Shown here in pieces: positions 21,338-23,134 of a DNA stretch of 23,134 bases. Each line of letters starts with the position of its first letter. Position 1 is the stretch's first letter. Both the position numbers and the translations under genes were made by a program. The notes under the pieces are model-generated. The model was not told where the DNA came from, did not search any database, and saw only the letters and a program-made list of their open reading frames with translations. Origin of the DNA: JBCDCB01 sp039182735 (GTDB lineage Bacteria > Planctomycetota > Phycisphaerae > Phycisphaerales > UBA1924); NCBI GenBank assembly GCA_039182735.1, contig JBCDCB010000025.1:1-23134 (forward strand), read 5' to 3'.

Positions 21338-22966
21338 ATGCGCTCGCCGCTCGAACTCATCTCGTTGCTCGCACAATCCGCCCCCGCCCAGACCGATCCC
21401 GGCAGCATCCCCGGGCTCGCGTGGGGCTTCATGGTCATGGGCTTCGTTGTCGGTGGCGTCGGTGTCGTTGTCGTCATCCGATTGCTGGGCAACCAGCTGG
21501 TCAACCGCGCCACCAGCGAGGCCGAACGCATCCTCAGGCACGCCGAGGAAGACGCCGCGACCAAGCGCAAAGAGGTCGAGCTCGAGGCCAAGAACTTCGC
21601 GCTCGCCGAGCGGGAGCGCCTGGAAGAGGAACTCAAGGCCCGACGCGACGAGCAGCGCGAGACCGAGAAACGCATCTCCAAGCGCGAGGACCAGATCGAG
21701 CGTCAGTCCGCCAAGCTCGCCGAACGCGAGGAACGCCTCGACACCAAGACGGCGGACGTCGAGCAGCGCGAGGCGAGCAACAAGCAGAAGTCCGACGAGC
21801 TCGACAAGCTCATCGATCGCCAGAAGAGCGAGTTGCAGGCGATCACCGGGCTCTCGAAAGACGAAGCCGAGAGGAAGCTCCTCTCGATCATCGAGGACGA
21901 CGTGCGGGACGAGTCCGCGCGCCTCACGCGTACCCTGCTCGAGCAGGCCGAGACAAAGGCCGTCGAGGAGGCCCGCGAGATCACGATCACCGCGATGCAG
22001 CGCTACGCCTCGGAGTTCGTCGCCGAGTCCACGACGCGCAGCGTCGCGATCCCCAGCGACGACGTGAAGGGGCGGATCATCGGTCGCGAGGGCCGCAACA
22101 TCCGCGCGATTGAGAAGGCCACCGGTGCCGACATCATCGTGGACGACACGCCCGGCGTCATCGTCGTCTCCTGCTTCGACAAGGTCCGCCAGGCGATCGC
22201 CGTCAACGCGCTCGAAAAGCTCGTCAGCGACGGGCGCATCCACCCGACGCGCGTGGAAGAGGTCGTCGAGAAGTGCCGCGCCGAGATCGAAGAGAAGGTC
22301 GAGAAAGCCGGCAAGGACGCGGTCCTCGAAGCCAAGCTCCGCAACGTCAGTCCCAAAATCGTCGAGGCGATGGGCAAGCTCAGCTTCCGGACTTCGTACG
22401 GGCAGAACGTGCTCAAGCACTCGCTCGAAGTCGCCTACATCAGCCAGATCATCGCCGAGATGCTCGGTATGGACGGGCGCGTCGCGCGCCGCTGCGGGTT
22501 CCTCCACGACATCGGCAAGGCGATGGACCACGAGATGGAGGGCGGGCACCCGCACATCGGCGCCGTCTTCGCCAAGCAGCACGGCGAGTCCGAACCCGTC
22601 CTCAACGTCATCGCCGGTCACCACGGCGACGTCCCGGCAACATCGTTCTACACGCCCATCATCATGACCGCCGACGCGCTCAGCGGCGCACGACCCGGCG
22701 CCCGGCGCGAGTCCTACGAGCGCTACGTCCAGCGCCTCGAACAGCTCCAGGGCATCGCCCTCGAACACCGCGGCGTCGAAGAAGCGCACGCCATTCAGGC
22801 CGGTCGCGAGGTCCGCGTGATGGTCAACGCCCAGCGCGTCAACGACGACGAGGCCTACCTCATCGCCAAGCAGATCGCGAGCAAGGTCGCCGACGAAATG
22901 ACATTCCCGGGCGAGATCAAGGTCACGGTCCTGCGCGAAACCCGCGCCGTCGAAATCGCCCGCTAG
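21338..22966 (+). CDS. rny: ribonuclease Y
   Basis: A 542-residue membrane-anchored endoribonuclease that initiates mRNA decay. A single N-terminal transmembrane helix lies near 27-49, followed by a long charged coiled coil (about 55-205) rich in Glu, Lys and Arg. The KH domain has the GxxG loop in GRIIGREGRNIRAIE near 245-259. The HD domain has H390-D391 in FLHDIGKAMDHE, and later HHGD and TADALSGARPGARRES. The C-terminal segment ending FPGEIKVTVLRETRAVEIAR is conserved in the family. AAGGGA lies 7 nt before the ATG. Length and order of domains are normal, and all catalytic residues I can check are intact. The next gene starts 15 bp downstream. Confidence 0.97.
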   Translation: MRSPLELISLLAQSAPAQTDPGSIPGLAWGFMVMGFVVGGVGVVVVIRLLGNQLVNRATSEAERILRHAEEDAATKRKEVELEAKNFALAERERLEEELKARRDEQRETEKRISKREDQIERQSAKLAEREERLDTKTADVEQREASNKQKSDELDKLIDRQKSELQAITGLSKDEAERKLLSIIEDDVRDESARLTRTLLEQAETKAVEEAREITITAMQRYASEFVAESTTRSVAIPSDDVKGRIIGREGRNIRAIEKATGADIIVDDTPGVIVVSCFDKVRQAIAVNALEKLVSDGRIHPTRVEEVVEKCRAEIEEKVEKAGKDAVLEAKLRNVSPKIVEAMGKLSFRTSYGQNVLKHSLEVAYISQIIAEMLGMDGRVARRCGFLHDIGKAMDHEMEGGHPHIGAVFAKQHGESEPVLNVIAGHHGDVPATSFYTPIIMTADALSGARPGARRESYERYVQRLEQLQGIALEHRGVEEAHAIQAGREVRVMVNAQRVNDDEAYLIAKQIASKVADEMTFPGEIKVTVLRETRAVEIAR

Positions 22967-22981
22967 TCAGGAGAGCCAGCC

Positions 22982-23134
22982 ATGCGTGTCGCGCTCACGG
23001 GCGTCTCGGGATTTCTCGGCTCATACATCGCGCGCGACCTCGCGGCGTCCGGGCACACCGTCGTCGGTGCCGTCCGCGCGAGCTCGCGGCGCGATCACAT
23101 CGAGCGGTATGTCGAGACGTTCGTCGAGGTCGAA
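22982..23134 (+). CDS. NAD-dependent epimerase/dehydratase (extended SDR), N-terminal fragment
   Basis: Only the first 51 codons are in the window. MRVALTGVSGFLGSYIARDL contains the TGxxGFLG dinucleotide-binding loop of extended short-chain dehydrogenases (residues 6-13). A VVGAVRASS strand in the position of beta-2 follows; an arginine there often indicates NADP(H) preference. Relatives include sugar-nucleotide epimerases and dihydroflavonol reductase-like enzymes; which one cannot be decided from this fragment. An AGGAG Shine-Dalgarno lies 8 nt before the ATG, in the 15-bp gap after rny, so the two are likely co-transcribed. Confidence 0.85.
   Translation, partial: MRVALTGVSGFLGSYIARDLAASGHTVVGAVRASSRRDHIERYVETFVEVE

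Noticed and set aside
21110..22789. A 559-codon minus-strand frame opposite rny
   Set aside because: Composition is that of an antisense shadow; rny carries intact KH and HD motifs on the other strand.

Overview
The window is gene-dense DNA, roughly two-thirds G+C by eye, from a bacterial chromosome. No mobile element, phage, CRISPR array or tRNA is visible. The combination of a TIGR03790-type secreted protein with a dockerin-like tail, a diverged BamD/LptE pair, GlnRS, sigma-54 and RNase Y suggests a planctomycete, most likely class Phycisphaerae. This placement is inferred from protein style, not from a marker gene.

Layout. 1-1344 (+): the end of gltX, then an Old Yellow Enzyme reductase. 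1323-1841 (-): ogt, divergent from glnS (1885-3684, +). 3691-4059 (-): a PTPS/QueD-fold protein lacking key catalytic residues. 4157-7016 (+): a degenerate HD-GYP protein overlapping a phosphohexomutase. 7013-12340 (-): BamD-like protein, lptE, ftsH and a TIGR03790 protein. 12385-13386 (+): a lipid kinase, overlapping tail-to-tail with a membrane PIN-TRAM protein (13303-14619, -). 14668-19113 (+): SRP RNA (ffs), dnaX, ybaB, recR, rpoN. 19118-20923 (-): an internally duplicated ABC-2 permease. 21338 to the end (+): rny, then the start of an SDR epimerase/dehydratase.

How it fits together. Most genes are housekeeping: tRNA charging, SRP targeting, replication and repair (dnaX-ybaB-recR is a classic cluster), membrane proteolysis, outer-membrane biogenesis and RNA decay. 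Two less ordinary signals stand out. First, seven genes with no Shine-Dalgarno sequence have a TANNNT hexamer ending 6-7 nt before the start codon, the signature of leaderless mRNAs; other genes carry normal Shine-Dalgarno sequences. Second, dnaX is split by a -1 frame change exactly at a G GGA AAA slippery heptamer, followed by an in-frame TGA and a potential stem-loop. This looks like programmed frameshifting that would yield gamma (372 aa) and tau (546 aa). The same DnaX lacks the usual four-cysteine zinc module.

All five convergent gene junctions are overlapping or separated by 4-6 bp, leaving no room for intergenic terminators. The only gene-free stretch over 300 bp is the 20937-21337 leader upstream of rny. 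I found no clear undescribed multigene system. The main candidates for novelty are the leaderless-promoter pattern, the dnaX recoding site, and the enzyme homologues with missing catalytic residues.
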